Source: Carposina sasakii (taxonomy: Eukaryota > Arthropoda > Insecta > Lepidoptera > Carposinidae). Taken from it: a stretch of DNA of 64,000 nt. The stretch spans positions 7,172,716-7,236,715 of the forward strand of contig CP053163.1 of the NCBI GenBank assembly GCA_014607495.2, given 5' to 3'. A program made the position numbers and the translations under genes. The stretch's first letter is position 1, and every line of letters starts with the position of its first letter. Positions 12,387-23,562 of this stretch are shown here, piece after piece. The notes beneath the pieces were generated by a model. It worked only from the letters and a program-made list of their open reading frames with translations, was not told the origin of the DNA and searched no databases.

Positions 12387-12954
12387 ATAAACTGACTTTT
12401 TTAAAAAAAATTAACCGACTTCAAACTTTAACTAAAAAGCGATAAATAACGTAACTAATTTATCTACTTAATACATATTAAATATCTCAAACTATTTAAA
12501 TATTTACAACTTAATACCTAATACTTTAACAAAGTCATCTTTAACTATTTAAATATTTATAATTATCACTTATTTTTTGGAGTCGGTGCCAGCCTAGGTA
12601 ACGTAGTGTTGATGGACGCGCGCGACTGGCAAAGCCACACACACGGCAAAATACAATACGGTGTAGTAGGCAGCGGTAATGCAATTTCCTATTCTTGGTT
12701 TTACTATTTAGTGTGGGTCAGTTTTCTTAATTACATTTATTTGTTTGGCTGGCACCGACTCCAAAAAATATGTGATAATTATAAATATTTAAATAGTTAA
12801 AGATGACTTTGTTAAAGTATTAGGTATTAAGTTGTAAATATTTAAATAGTTTGAGATATTTAATATGTATTAAGTAGATAAATTAGTTACGTTATTTATC
12901 GCTTTTTAGTTAAAGTTTGAAGTCGGTTAATTTTTTTAAAAAAAGTCAGTTTAT
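12387..12954. mobile_element. Fold-back element with ~210-bp inverted arms
   Basis: The left arm (12387-12597) runs from ATAAACTGACTTTTTT through CGATAAATAACGTAACTAAT to TTTTTTGGAGTCGGTGCCAGCC. The right arm (12745-12954) is its nearly perfect reverse complement. The ~147-bp loop contains no recognised gene. The transcript would form a very long hairpin. No clear target duplication is seen. The arm edges share ACCGACTTC with the preceding repeat, so it may be a rearranged inverted pair of that repeat's end. Confidence 0.8.
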
Positions 12955-14929
12955 GGAAAAACGGATAAGCTGTATTGTGACTTTGTCCAGCTATTTGCTA
13001 TTGGTGTCCTACTTTTCACACACATAAAAACATAGTAAGCAATTATTATTTTAACAATGAATCACTAATCATATATGCGATACTCGTATCACTCATTTAA
13101 TTTATAATATTGCACCCGTGTGAAGCCGGGGCGGGTCCTAAGTTTTATATATAAACCATCCACATGAATCACACTATTTAAAAAAAAATCGCATCGAAAC
13201 GTGCGTAGTTTAAAATATCTAAGCATACAGACAGACAGCGGGAAGTATCTTTGTTTTATACTATGTTATGACATAATCGGTTAGGTGATGGGTTATTTAT
13301 ATTTGTTCTATATATTATTATTATAATAACGGACTTTACGTTATACCTACGTATAAGTACGTGTATGGTTAGTACATAAATATATTTGAAAACTGAGCTA
13401 TCTTTGATCTTAGTTTTCGATGAATAGCAGTTTTTGCGGGACTATATTTGACCTTTATTATTGTGTTAAGAAATAAAAAAAACTAATCCTGTTCTTTAAT
13501 GGACTAGTAATGGCATAACCATAGAGAAGAAATAAAAGAGGAGTACCTAGCGACTAAGTATATTTTCATACAAAAATAGTGTGCTGCGGAGCGGGGGTGA
13601 AGTATGGGACGAAGGAAGCATTGAACACTGTAGCCCTGCCCATTTACATAGAAACCACCTTGTAGTGACTAGTCAAACTACTTGCTCATTATGAATATTG
13701 TTACAGTTTACAGTCAGCACCACATCATACATATGAATATATAGCGTACCTTATAATATTAATTATTATTATTATATAAAGTCAATTGATTAAAGGCTAT
13801 ATTTTATAAAAGTAGCTATTATGACTCCTGCAATATTGTTCTGGGAGGTTGCGATGGTTGTATAAATAGCAGGGTAGAAAGTAAATGGTGTCACTTTATT
13901 CTTGACTGTTGAGTTTGTAAGACGTTACTCTGCTCGATCTCTGTTCTATTTAAAAACATTGCAACGATATAATCTATTCACGGCGAATCGGGTTTCTTGC
14001 TGCTTCTTTCCCCGAATGTTATATCGCCTGAAGCAGCTTTAACTGTATAAGAGATAAATAAATAGTTCTACATAGCAACTGCGATGTTTGACTCCGCATC
14101 CTGAATATACTGCTGCGCCAACGAGTAATCATCGGTGACAATATGGTTTAAGATTGTTTTACTAGTGCAATTACTCATCACTAGATGGCAATATTATACT
14201 ACGTTTTAGTAATAAAGTACCCTGATAAAAGCGCTAGTGTCTTTGTAATTTTAAATCGGTTACATTTCGGAGTACAGGCGTGTGGTTACAGCTACTGCGT
14301 TACACTGTAGCTATGGGCGCTATGTAACGTAGATAGTTACTAAACTATCTATTTAGCTCAACAACGACAACGCGTTTTCTAGCGAGACACAACTATCTAC
14401 ACTTCATAACGCGCTATATGCCAGGCAGTCTCGCAAATGCAGGTAAGCGCAAACGTATCGAAAAAAGTAGCGCTATTAAACTATCTACAATAGCCGTTTA
14501 GTGCGAATGAATAAAATAATGCACGTTCGCGAGAGTGCGAGTGAGATAAATGCTAAAACGCGGGCGCTTGCCCGCTACTATTTCGTTGCATTAGAAAATA
14601 GTCCTTCTGTCCTGAACATAGGTTAGGGTAAGAGCTCAGCACCGAATGTATAATATAGAAAACTGTCTAAAATTATTTTTATTTGAACTTTTGACCTTGA
14701 CACCTGTGAATACAAGTATTCCATTTCTTTCGTAATATTTTAAGTATTTTTATATCGGTCACTAATTTTGCAAATACGCACGAGTACGAACGAGTATAAG
14801 TTACAACGAGCAAGTTATTATAACTAATAATAACTATAGAAAGAGCAATAACATTAAACTTCACAACTACTCAGTAAGCGCTTTTGAAAAATAGATAGTT
14901 GTGAAAATATATAGTTTTCAAAATATTGT
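12955..14929. other. Intergenic with a Helitron-like fragment
   Basis: No gene supported. At 13113-13260 (minus) there is a diverged repeat with GAAGCCGGGGCGGGTCCTAAG, the 3' end of another Helitron-like family. At 14320-14470 the motif ACTATCTA recurs several times in a GC-richer patch. The rest is AT-rich. Confidence 0.45.
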
Positions 14930-14937
14930 CTGCTAAC
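14930..14937 (+). repeat. hAT target-site duplication, left
   Basis: CTGCTAAC directly precedes the element and is repeated exactly at 16438-16445. Eight base pairs is the hAT superfamily length. Confidence 0.85.
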
Positions 14938-15439
14938 CAGAAGCGTAGCGTGCCTTGGTGGGGCCCCGTATAAAAATTTGTTTGGGAGCCCTTAGGAAGG
15001 GTAAAAATTTATCACAAAAGAAAAAGATTGCATAAAATTTAAATAAATATTTATTTATCGCAGGTAATTATGATCTGTTACTTTCCAAAATTTTTACAAA
15101 TAATTCAAATTAAATATATACTCTCTTTACCTTTTTTTCGGTGAACTGATTTATTAAATCATTCATAGCTAGGGCTGCCAACTCTTATACACAGATCTGC
15201 GGGACGGCGGGGTTAAATATGCGGGACTAGAGCAAGAAAAACGGGACATACCTACAAATTGCCAATTTTTTTAAATTTTTTTATAGAGAAATAAATATTT
15301 TGTGATATTCTATTGGAAACGAAGGTCTTATTTTACTGTAACCAGTGGCGCTTCAGATATATATTTGTATTTACCCAGCCGATAGTATACCTACTTTGTT
15401 AGGTACTTACTCATAGTCTTTAAGAATAAACATTAAAAC

Positions 15440-15760
15440 GCGAGCCGTGCGAGCGCGAAATTTTTGCACTTTTTTTAACAACAAATTTTTGTTTTTTTTT
15501 TAGAATAACACCTAAAATTCTAATTATAAAATAAATATCTTCTTCATATAATATTGTCCGTTTTGTGGTAGAAGCATAATAACGCGAGCGGAGCGTGCGC
15601 GAAATTTTTTCACTTTATTCTATATACTCCTTATTATGTATATTACTTTATTCCAATAACAACCTAAATTTCATGATAAAATAAATACCTCATTCATATC
15701 ATACTCTCAGTTTTTTAGTACAGCATAGTAACAATTTCTCGAAATTTTGAAATTTTATAC
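15440..15760 (+). repeat. Diverged ~142-bp tandem repeats inside the hAT element
   Basis: GCGAAATTTTTGCACTTTT at about 15456, GCGAAATTTTTTCACTTTA at about 15599 and CGAAATTTTGAAATTTTA at about 15740, each followed by a related AT-rich tract with ATAAAATAAATA and TTCATAT. Degenerate internal duplication. Confidence 0.5.
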
Positions 15761-16017
15761 GCCCATATGTACGCCATAGACCTAAGTAGTTAAAAGTTAA
15801 GTAGTGTATATATTTCTATTTTTTCTATCATCTGATTGTCTTAAATGTAAATAGAATCCGCCTATGAAAAATCAAAATTCTAGATTTATGTATCACGTGC
15901 TATCCGCGATAATAATCTGAAGAAGGGTTTTTCTATCAACTGGGGAGGAGTCACCTGAAAGCGGGATTGGGCATCCCACAGATACTTAAAATGGGACGCG
16001 TTATTTAGGCTCTGACC

Positions 16018-16215
16018 CTATTTATAACTGATGATGAATTTAGTTTTTCTAAAGTTTCTGCCTCTATGGACAATAGTGACAAGTCTGACAGGCGTTCCTG
16101 TCCCATAGAAGCTCTTAATTTTGAAAAAACGTCTTTCAGCAGTTGCGGTTGTAACTGGAAGGGTCAAGAATAATTTGAATTTTGAATTATGTACATCGAT
16201 TTTTGTGGGATTCAT
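16018..16215 (-). pseudogene. hAT transposase C-terminal dimerisation fragment
   Basis: The minus-strand frame contains FLTLPVTTATAERRFFKIK. This matches the conserved start of the hAT C-terminal dimerisation domain (LPVTTATAERSFSKLK in related transposases, recalled). Only about 65 codons are open, the region upstream is broken by stops and shifts, and the DDE catalytic core is absent. It sits inside the 1.5-kb hAT element in the orientation expected for that element's transposase, so it is a relic and not a gene. Confidence 0.85.
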
Positions 16216-16437
16216 CCGTTGCAGTAAATTACTTAAACAGGGAAATTCTGCATCCCGCGATAATAGATTTACGTTGTTGCCATTTTTTTTTAACGAACGC
16301 TTTACGCAAGAAAAAAAGTTTGTCTTTTATTATTTGTGAAATAAAAAAAAAATCGAAGGAGTTTATTAATTTTTTCATAGGCACTTTGGGGGCCCCGTAT
16401 AATTGATACGGCAGATATGGCGGTAGCTACGCCCCTG

Positions 16438-16445
16438 CTGCTAAC
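16438..16445 (+). repeat. hAT target-site duplication, right
   Basis: CTGCTAAC, identical to 14930-14937. Confidence 0.85.
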
Positions 16446-17360
16446 AACAAACGGTTTAGTTTCGTTGTCGAAAAAAGCCATAACGACACACCTCTATTAC
16501 ACTGGCGCTGAAGCTCCGCCCCTATCATGACGTCATGGCCTCATGATTGCCACACGACTCAGACATAGTCCCACCTCCTCTTTTATACCTTCTTCATGGG
16601 CATAACTTACGAGTGTGAATGTAAATATAATCCAGAGAGCAGGTGTGTTAAGCCTTTTATCTCGCAAATCCTCTTTATTTCTTTCCTTTTTTATCTTTAA
16701 TTTTACAACGTGTTAAGCTTTTAAATACATACATTTATTTTTTAGGAATAAATTCTGTGAGATTGTAGAATATTATTTATGTTGTTGGAGTACCTACCTA
16801 AGCCTACTATTTCACCCTAAATCACTGACTGAATAAATAAACGAATTTTGGTCAGTACAAATAAAATGTAACTAAAAAGGCTATTTTCGCCCACTCGTAG
16901 GTCTTCTTAAATAATGTAACGTATTAGATGGTTGCCTTTTTTCGTGACAGAATTATAGAGAATGTGCTTTGACTATAAAAATGATATACTAGATGTGAAC
17001 TAAAATAGTTTTTATGGCTTTAATACAATTAACTCCTGAAGTTTTATGAGAATAACAATTTTCTCCTTAATTTTATATTTTAATTACCTATTTTACCCCT
17101 GCTAGGTACTTCTATTTTAAGAGTCTATTAACTATTTGGAAAATTAAAAAAGACAGTAAAATACTACTATAAAAGTAGAATGAATAGTGTCTGGCTTGTC
17201 AATACAAATTAGTCAGTTGTGTAGAATCTACAAACGTTGGTCACTTAAATCATTTAGAGACTATTTTTTCAGTGGTAAGATATCTGAAGGATAAACCTTG
17301 AACAAACAACTGACCTAAATTAGCTTTACATTATAAAATTATTAATAAAAAAATGGAAAA
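16446..17360. other. Intergenic, no gene seen
   Basis: AT-rich. No coding signal or repeat recognised apart from flanking DNA of the hAT insertion. Confidence 0.45.
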
Positions 17361-17566
17361 AATTCTTCACCAGAGTGGGAATCGAACCCACGACCTCTGC
17401 ATTCCGTGCCAGCGCTCTTACTACTGAGCTACCGGGTCAATTTATCGAATGACAAATTTAACCATCTCTTTCTCAAATTACTTTTTGTCAATGTTATTTT
17501 TCATCCCGATAGCTATACACTAGCGAAAAACTCGGCAAACAAAGCTGAATCCCTCAGCACAATGTT
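17361..17566 (-). repeat. tRNA-headed SINE, copy 2 (most complete)
   Basis: On the minus strand the head shows ACCCGGTAGCTCAGTAGTAAG (A-box region) and GGTCGTGGGTTCGATTCCCAC (B-box and T arm), the internal polymerase III promoter of a tRNA. The body (17440-17563) matches 9765-9907. The tRNA-like head resembles an Arg/Ala-type tRNA but does not fold fully, so it is a SINE and not a tRNA gene. Confidence 0.75.
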
Positions 17567-18175
17567 TAATGATGAAACGACCACCAGTGGGATGAATGGG
17601 AAATTAATAAAATGTTACAATTTTGTTCCCGTTCTTCCCACTCACCGATTGTTTTAGGTTTATTTTTATTTATTTTTTGTTTTGTTACAAGTAATTTGTT
17701 ACATTAGGCATAGATGGGGATATTAACCGTGTTAGCTAAACATTGACATTAAAAGATACATTCACATATACATTTTGCTGTCAATTGTCATAATAATATT
17801 TAATTAAAGGAATGATTTTTTTTTTTTTAGTTTATCCCGAAGGAAAGGCAAGGGGAACTAAGCCCATACAGCCATTGTCTTTAGTAAATGATTTCTTCAT
17901 TATCATCCATCATAAATTCTGAAAGGAATGAAAGCGTAATTGATTGATTTTTTTTTCAGTGGACAGACAAAACACGCAAAGTATTTGGTTATACTTTTAC
18001 TATCATATAGACTAGAACTAGAGTATGTGTATTTATATTCGGTAGGTATGTTTGTTTATATACAGAAGGGTGGCTAACGATGTGGAAGTATGGCTCATGG
18101 GTGAGAAACAAACAACATCAACGTACCTATATGTATATTATTAGAAGTTATTAATGTAGTAGGGGCAGGTATAAT
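17567..18175. other. Intergenic, no gene seen
   Basis: AT-rich with short T runs (about 17817-17828). No coding signal. Confidence 0.45.
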
Positions 18176-18258
18176 CATACATACATACATATAATCACGC
18201 CTTTATCCCTTATGAGGTAGGCAGAGCACCAAGGGCCGACAGAACTACATGGTGCCAG
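18176..18258 (+). repeat. Dispersed repeat family C, copy 2
   Basis: Same sequence as 9466-9544: ATACATACATATAATCACGC, GGTAGGCAGAGCACCAAGGG and a terminal CATGGTGCCA. Confidence 0.65.
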
Positions 18259-18294
18259 GTATAAGCATGCTTACAGATAATTAAAGTTATGTTT

Positions 18295-18740
18295 AATGGG
18301 GTTTCGACTTAGGACCCAAAGTCAATACCGCCTGCCCGTGGTGCACCCTGCTATAGGCTAAAAGCTTATAATACCTAGTTAGAAATACGGGTTTTGGGAT
18401 GTTTCGGTCCGCTCGTGTTCGGGACGAATCGCCTAATAATAATAAAAATATGGGGTGATTCGTCCCGCGGGACGAATAGATCCATTCAGAAGGGATTGTT
18501 AGGCGTTTCGGTCCGCGGACCGAAACACGAGCGGACCGAAACGCCCCAAAACCCAGAATGACTCGGTAACATTTTTCATTAGATTAGTTACCAATAGCTA
18601 GATTATTGTATTTGTGACCGAATAGTCACGGTGGTAGGCTCACCTCTTACTACGTGGGATTTAAGAAGCTGACGTGAAATGTGGGTGAGTAAATTGGAGA
18701 CTTCTGCCCAATCTCTTCGGGGGATAATGGGCATGACTAA
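18295..18740 (+). repeat. Dispersed repeat family D, split by a palindrome
   Basis: The left part (18310-18388) has GGACCCAAAGTCAATACC, CGTGGTGCACCCTGCTA and GCTTATAATACCT; the right part (18555-18740) has GAATGACTCGGTAACAT, GTTACC and TACGTGGGAT. The same ordered blocks appear at 46110-46520, the left block alone at 34063-34165, and the right block inverted at about 61345-61465. Here a 166-bp palindrome separates the halves. Confidence 0.6.
18389..18554. repeat. Multi-level palindrome inserted in repeat D
   Basis: The outer arms (18389-18422 and about 18520-18554) read GGGTTTTGGG, then GTTTCGGTCCGCTCGTGTT, and its reverse complement. Inside are two perfect palindromes centred on CCGCGG or CGCG: ATTCGTCCCGCGGGACGAAT (18458-18477) and a 22-bp one at 18505-18526 (GTTTCGGTCCG/CGGACCGAAAC). 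GGGACGAATC and GATTCGTCCC form a further arm pair. It is non-coding and could be a small MITE. Confidence 0.8.
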
Positions 18741-19540
18741 ATATAATGTATGTGTTAATGGGGTAGGATGTCCAATTGTTTTAGGTTTAATTTTATTTGT
18801 TTTTGTTTTCTTTAGATTTCTTTGCTATTTGTAATTTAATTATACCTTTTCGTAAAAATATTATATTAATAAAAATATTATATTAGAACTAAAATATTAT
18901 ATTTACGTGGCAAGGCGCGTATAAGGGTCAATTTAAAAAAACAATAATATTTTTTTACTCCTCCTGAATGGCCGGACTGGAAAAAAAATGATGAACAACA
19001 TTTGTATTATAGGCTGTTCAAATATCAGCCAAAATAATAAAAAAAAACACCAATGTCGAGAAAAAAAAAGCGAAGGTTGAGCCGGTTTTATATAGCCGTG
19101 GTGATTTACCACGCCATGTATTAACACGGCGATATATTATGACTCTGAATTTCTGAATACATATAAACATACACTCGAAAAACATAACCCTCCTTTGGTG
19201 CAGTAGAGTAAAATGACTCGTCACCAATTACTGTGTCAGGGGAAAGAAAATTGTGAATTGTACTGTGGAAAATTCTTCAAGACAACCCAAAAAGTTTTCC
19301 GAAAGCAAATACATATCCACTGGATATATAGAGACTGACGTACCATAAATAAGGTATGTAGGTAGGTACGTATCTACCGTAAGTTCTTATACACAGTACA
19401 CTGCGCGTGTTTGAGTTATCTTATGTGTAAAGAAAATAAACAGTTTTTGGATGTATTCGCAAACCATATCGTATCATATATAAAATGAAAGGGCTCATTG
19501 TGAGGATTTTAAATATATTCTAGTTGTTTTTATAACATAA
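18741..19540. other. Intergenic, no gene seen
   Basis: AT-rich. Tandem AAATATTATATTA-like units at 18855-18903. No coding support. Confidence 0.45.
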
Positions 19541-19660
19541 ATGGTAAAATTCGTCATCCGAGTTAATTGACCCGATAGCTCAGTTGGTTAGAGCGCAAGC
19601 ACGGTTTGCGAGAGGTCGTGGGTTCGAGTCCCACTCGGGTGAAGAATTTTTTCTATCTTT
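19541..19660 (+). repeat. tRNA-headed SINE, copy 3, with near-complete tRNA fold
   Basis: Begins with GGTAAAATTCGTCATCCGAG, the inverse of the body edge of the other copies, then a 73-base tRNA-like head at 19569-19641. A cloverleaf can be drawn: acceptor ACCCGA/TCGGGT with a G-G mismatch at the end, D arm GCTC/GAGC, anticodon stem CGCAA/TTGCG with loop GCACGGT (would be ACG, Arg) and T arm GTGGG/CCCAC around TTCGAGT. Position 33 is C instead of the invariant T. Linked to SINE body sequence, so I treat it as a SINE. Confidence 0.65.
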
Positions 19661-20692
19661 ATTAATAATTTTTATAACATAAACTTTATTAAAGAAAGGA
19701 GGTAAAAATTGACCATTCTTCCTCCTGATCTTCGAAACCCAAATAAAAAAAACACTGGATAGCTTGTAGATTGCAGAAAAACCTATATATGAATTCCTAG
19801 AATTGTACGGAAGCATCTCCATGCGAATTTAACTCGCACTTGGTCGGTTTTTACAAGCCAAACTTGCTGATATTGTTTTTTTTTATTTAGCTGCCTGTGA
19901 GCAGTCCATAGGAGAGAAACTCTCTCTCTCTACGCACTGACCGTTTAACACAGTTATGTGTGCTATGTTGAGCACTTGTGGACTACTCCTACCATCTTTT
20001 ATTTTCCTGAACAGTTATAAAATCAAATTAATAAATTTCTTATGATCATGCCACGAATTTGTCGTAGATATAGAATACTGTAAATTAATAAACAATTTGA
20101 TTATTATAATTAAAAAATAAATACATAAAATAATTATATACTTATAGTTATAATACCAAGCCTGTATTTTTTAAATACTGATATGAACTTTATAAGCCTG
20201 ACCACAACACTTGTGCAAAATGAACTGTCAAACTACTCGTAGTCTCTCGAACTATGGTTTTTACTCTTTTTACTTTAGTGAAACAAGTGATATACAAGTA
20301 AATACAAGTTCTTGTTTTGTTAAATATATAAACACTGTTCGCTTACACTTATTCTTAGTTCACTTGGTATACTTTACTTTCATCAATCATCTAAGTAGAT
20401 ACTGATTGTGATACTGTGTTCAATTTCTACTCTGTGGCCTCAAATATATTTTTGTCACTCAACTTTAAAATTAATATTACAAAAATTTATGTATGATAAA
20501 CGTGACCAGAAATGAATTAATTACCTTCATATCGCTTATATTTATTTATTATGTTTTTTTTTTGTTTTTTTTACTAAAAATATTTTTGTTATGAATAGTC
20601 ACTCCACATCTAAATAACCTACGAACTAAAATTATTTGAAATAATTACTAAACCTACGTAAAAAAAACTAGAGCTACAAAATAAAATAAAAT
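19661..20692. other. Intergenic, no gene seen
   Basis: Very AT-rich, with a 30-base run dominated by T at about 20550-20572. No coding signal. Confidence 0.45.
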
Positions 20693-21294
20693 TTACAAAT
20701 AGAAGACTCCTTGCAAGTCCTCCACCGCTGGCAATGTGCCCAAAAGGCTGGCAGCGTTGCCCCGCTGGATAGCGAGGCTTAATCGCTGTCCAAAAAATGA
20801 GCCAGCCCTCTGGTCATGAGATGCCTCGACCAAACTTTTCGAAATATCATTAAAAAGGTTGTGGGCTCCTGGACCCCATGGCCTCATGGTTTCAACCCCA
20901 AACGGCTCAAGTAGGCAGTCACCACTGAGGTTTGCGTATTTGCGTCATTTGAGGTTTTCAGCTGCATTGGCCGCAGAGCCACTTTGATTGTTGTGCCTGG
21001 GAGATGGGACGCTGCTAAGGTGTCAACGCAGGTTGCGTCCCACACCAGAGAGCGCTCCATCTTCCCAGGCACAAGGGTCATGCCGTCGGGTCTTTTGCCA
21101 TCGTCTCGCACCAGGTCAACAGGTTTTAGTACTGATGGTGCCCCGGCGGTGGAAAGAGCCCGGCGGATAACGTCATTTAAATTGGCGTGGCGGGATATGC
21201 GGCCAGCGCTTCTCATACATGAGAGGCCATGGTGGCCTCGTTTATTTATTATATTTTGCTTTGTATTTGTCAAAAATACGGTGTTTTTTTTCAT
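20693..21294 (-). pseudogene. Decayed transposon fragment, restriction-endonuclease-like domain
   Basis: Two overlapping minus-strand frames make one degraded coding region of about 600 bp. The first contains [20 protein letters not shown], then [20 protein letters not shown] and [19 protein letters not shown]. The second contains [15 protein letters not shown], then FFGQRLSLAIQRGNAASLLG. I recognise this ordered set as a protein tail very common in invertebrate genomes and usually linked to retrotransposons. The RPDG...VWDATCVDT spacing suggests a PD-(D/E)xK-type nuclease fold, by inference. A one-base shift near 20905 breaks the frame and no reverse transcriptase is adjacent, so it is a dead fragment. 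Confidence 0.6.
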
Positions 21295-22006
21295 AAAAAA
21301 TTTGACACAGGTCTGTCACCTAAAGTGCCAAACGCAGTACTAATGTTACCAAACGAGCATGGAAAGTCAGAAATTTTTCTAGAATTTATTTTTTTTGATA
21401 ATTTACAAATTTTATGTATGAAGTGAAACCTAAATTTTAGCAGGTTCCCTGTAGTAATTAAAAAGGGATATTTCCATATAAAAATTGTTTGGAAAGTCAG
21501 ACATTTTATTATCAAACTATTTGTTTTAGATTTTACATTGAGCTTTTTTTGAGATAATATTTTATCGAGCAAAGTATACACTATCGTGTAACGAATTAGC
21601 ACATTCCTTAGACAATATCTTTAAGAATGTTGAGTATTATTTTCAAGATCGATAGTTAGTTGTAAATACCAAAACAATTTGTTCTAGCGAAAGGTGTTTT
21701 TGGCTTGTCCACTAGTACCTCGCCTTAATATCCTGCATTTCTGGCTACCTGTATGTATAATTACATAAAATAGAAATCCATACTATCAACTTGTTTTAAC
21801 TTAAATACTTATTGCAAATCCAATATACCTCGAAATTCCTTTACAGATTAAAATTAAGACAATATTACTGAATGAATTGGAGTAAAATTTGGTGCAGGGA
21901 GTTACCTATCTAAAATAATTACCTGACTTATGTTCCTGTGTTCCCTAGATAGGGCAGAGGGCCTCCAAAGATTGCTATCATCCCGTTTGGTTCTGAGCTT
22001 CGCGTT
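21295..22006. other. Intergenic, no gene seen
   Basis: AT-rich, no coding signal or recognised repeat. Confidence 0.45.
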
Positions 22007-22276
22007 TTAATTCGCTCCAGGTCTTCCCTGCTTTCTTAGCTTCTGCAATGATCGTCCGCCGACAGGTCTACTTAGAACGGCCACATTTACGTTTCCGTTG
22101 GGGGTTCCAATCCAGGGCTTGCCTCGGTGTATGTTTCTCGTCCTATCAAAGCATGTGGCCGATCCGAGATTCCACTTGCAGCATTTGATCTGCTGGTCGA
22201 TTTGTGTGTCACTGCAGCGTTCCCACAGCCCTAACCTTCCACGTTTGACACCCGTACAGCAACACGGTTTTAACAT
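22007..22276 (-). pseudogene. LINE reverse-transcriptase C-terminal remnant
   Basis: The minus-strand frame includes LWERCSDTQIDQQIKCCKWN and then NIHRGKPWIGTPNGN, an order that resembles the C-terminal tail of RTE-type LINE polymerases (a W-x-IGH block followed by ALDWNPQGKRKRGRP in intact copies, recalled). It is badly diverged, with no RT core and no other part of the element nearby. Family assignment is tentative. Confidence 0.4.
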
Positions 22277-23138
22277 TGAACCGGAAAATAATGATACGTA
22301 AGCAATAGCAAACTAACAACAACAACAGCAAAATAAAATACTTACCTATTCAACAAAATAAATTTTCAAATGTTTCCTAAAAAATTTCGTTATGTAGCAC
22401 TTCCATCTCTCATACTCAAGGGAAAAGTTACTATTTATTCGAGAGTCTGCACTGTCTACAACATACAATAATAAAAAGTTCCTTCTATACATATATGTAG
22501 GTATTTTCGATAAGCCTTTAATTAGTACCCATCTACTTATTACGTGATGCCGAAACGCTTGTACATTTTAGCTCAAGTTACAATAACCTAAAATAAAACA
22601 GCTTTAGCAAAGTATTTAGAGACGAAAGTTAATTAATTAGTTTGTTTATAAAGTCCTTGAAATCGTTCAAATGTACTTCAGTTCCTATAATTGAATTTCA
22701 CGTAAATAATCGCTACTAATTAGGTAGAAAATTTAAATTAATTAACTATTTACCTAAGTATGAAAATCTAAATAAAGTCTACTAATTAAAAGTTTACTTA
22801 TAAAACGAACTTCTGACGCAAAATAAATTAAATATCACTTCTTCTTTGGTATTAAATTTGCATCTTAAGTATATACAGTCCAAAACAAAAAGGTTTGATG
22901 CTTCATTAAAAAAAAAATTAAGTATTTTCGCAAAGCTTTAGACTTTTTAATTAGAATTCAGTTTCGATAACATTTATCGATCAACCAATTACGTAATTTC
23001 ATTCTTCTTATAAATTACGAGTAGGTACATATTATATTTTAAAGACGAAGTCCTGGATGTCAACTAGTAGAATATATGCAGCCACGAAAAGTGTGAGGGA
23101 GATTCATGAAGCAGCGAACCTGCTTTACGGGGAGAATA
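22277..23138. other. Intergenic, no gene seen
   Basis: AT-rich with many TAATTA and AATTAA motifs. Nothing recognised. Confidence 0.45.
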
Positions 23139-23140
23139 TA

Positions 23141-23560
23141 CCGGGTGTTTGTGACAGCCAGGCAAATATTGATATAGTGAGTTTAGACCATGATTCTGAG
23201 ATGAAAACCAGTGAAAATTTTCGCAGGAAAATTCCAAAATTTCCATACTTTTTTTAAAATAATGTTGTTCGTTTAAGTAGGCCTTAAATAATTACATAAA
23301 ACCAAAATTTTAACCTACGGAAGATTTAACCTAAGGAGAGTGATCCAAAAAATAGCAATGTTTCACACGATAATCAATAAGCCCATTTTACTTGTCACAG
23401 GATCGCCCGATACAATTGGCGCGGAAAGCAAACATTGCGTATAATCAAATCAAAAATTTATTTCCTGCGAGTAATAACACTGTCGTACCTGCTCGTATAA
23501 CCTAAAACAATAGTACTGGTTCAGTATCTCAGTATTTACCTGGCTGTCACACACACCCTG
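23141..23560. mobile_element. TA-flanked MITE with ~36-bp TIRs
   Basis: Left CCGGGTGTTTGTGACAGCC, right (reverse complement) CAGGGTGTGTGTGACAGCC, both continuing into AGGYAAATAYTGA. TA dinucleotides flank both ends (23139-23140 and 23561-23562). The interior has no transposase. TA target sites and CAGGGTG-type ends suggest a Tc1/mariner-like parent. Confidence 0.7.
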
Positions 23561-23562
23561 TA

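Larger units (their letters stand above)
10731..12420 (+). repeat. Lepidopteran-type repeat carrying a minisatellite
   Basis: Begins ATTACCGACTTCAAAAAAAG-GAGGAGG-TTCTCAATTCGTCGGTATG, a motif very common in moth and butterfly genomes (recalled, not searched). It runs into the tandem array at 11024-12290 and closes at about 12420 with TTAACCGACTTCAAA, an inverted echo of the start. It probably represents one non-autonomous element whose centre expanded as tandem repeats. Confidence 0.45.
14938..16437 (-). mobile_element. Decayed hAT DNA transposon, 1500 bp
   Basis: Bounded by perfect 8-bp duplications (CTGCTAAC). The ends are related inverted repeats: left CAGAAGCGTAGCGTGCC, right (reverse complement) CAGGGGCGTAGCTACCGCC, then both have GGGGCCCC next to CGTATAA. 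CAGGGGCGTAGC-type ends are typical of hAT elements. It retains a fragment of transposase (16018-16215) and three diverged tandem units of ~142 bp (15440-15760). It cannot encode its own transposase. Confidence 0.85.

Noticed and set aside
19569..19641. Functional tRNA-Arg (ACG) gene
   Set aside because: It can be folded, but position 33 is C, the acceptor has a mismatch and it is attached to SINE body sequence found at two other places.
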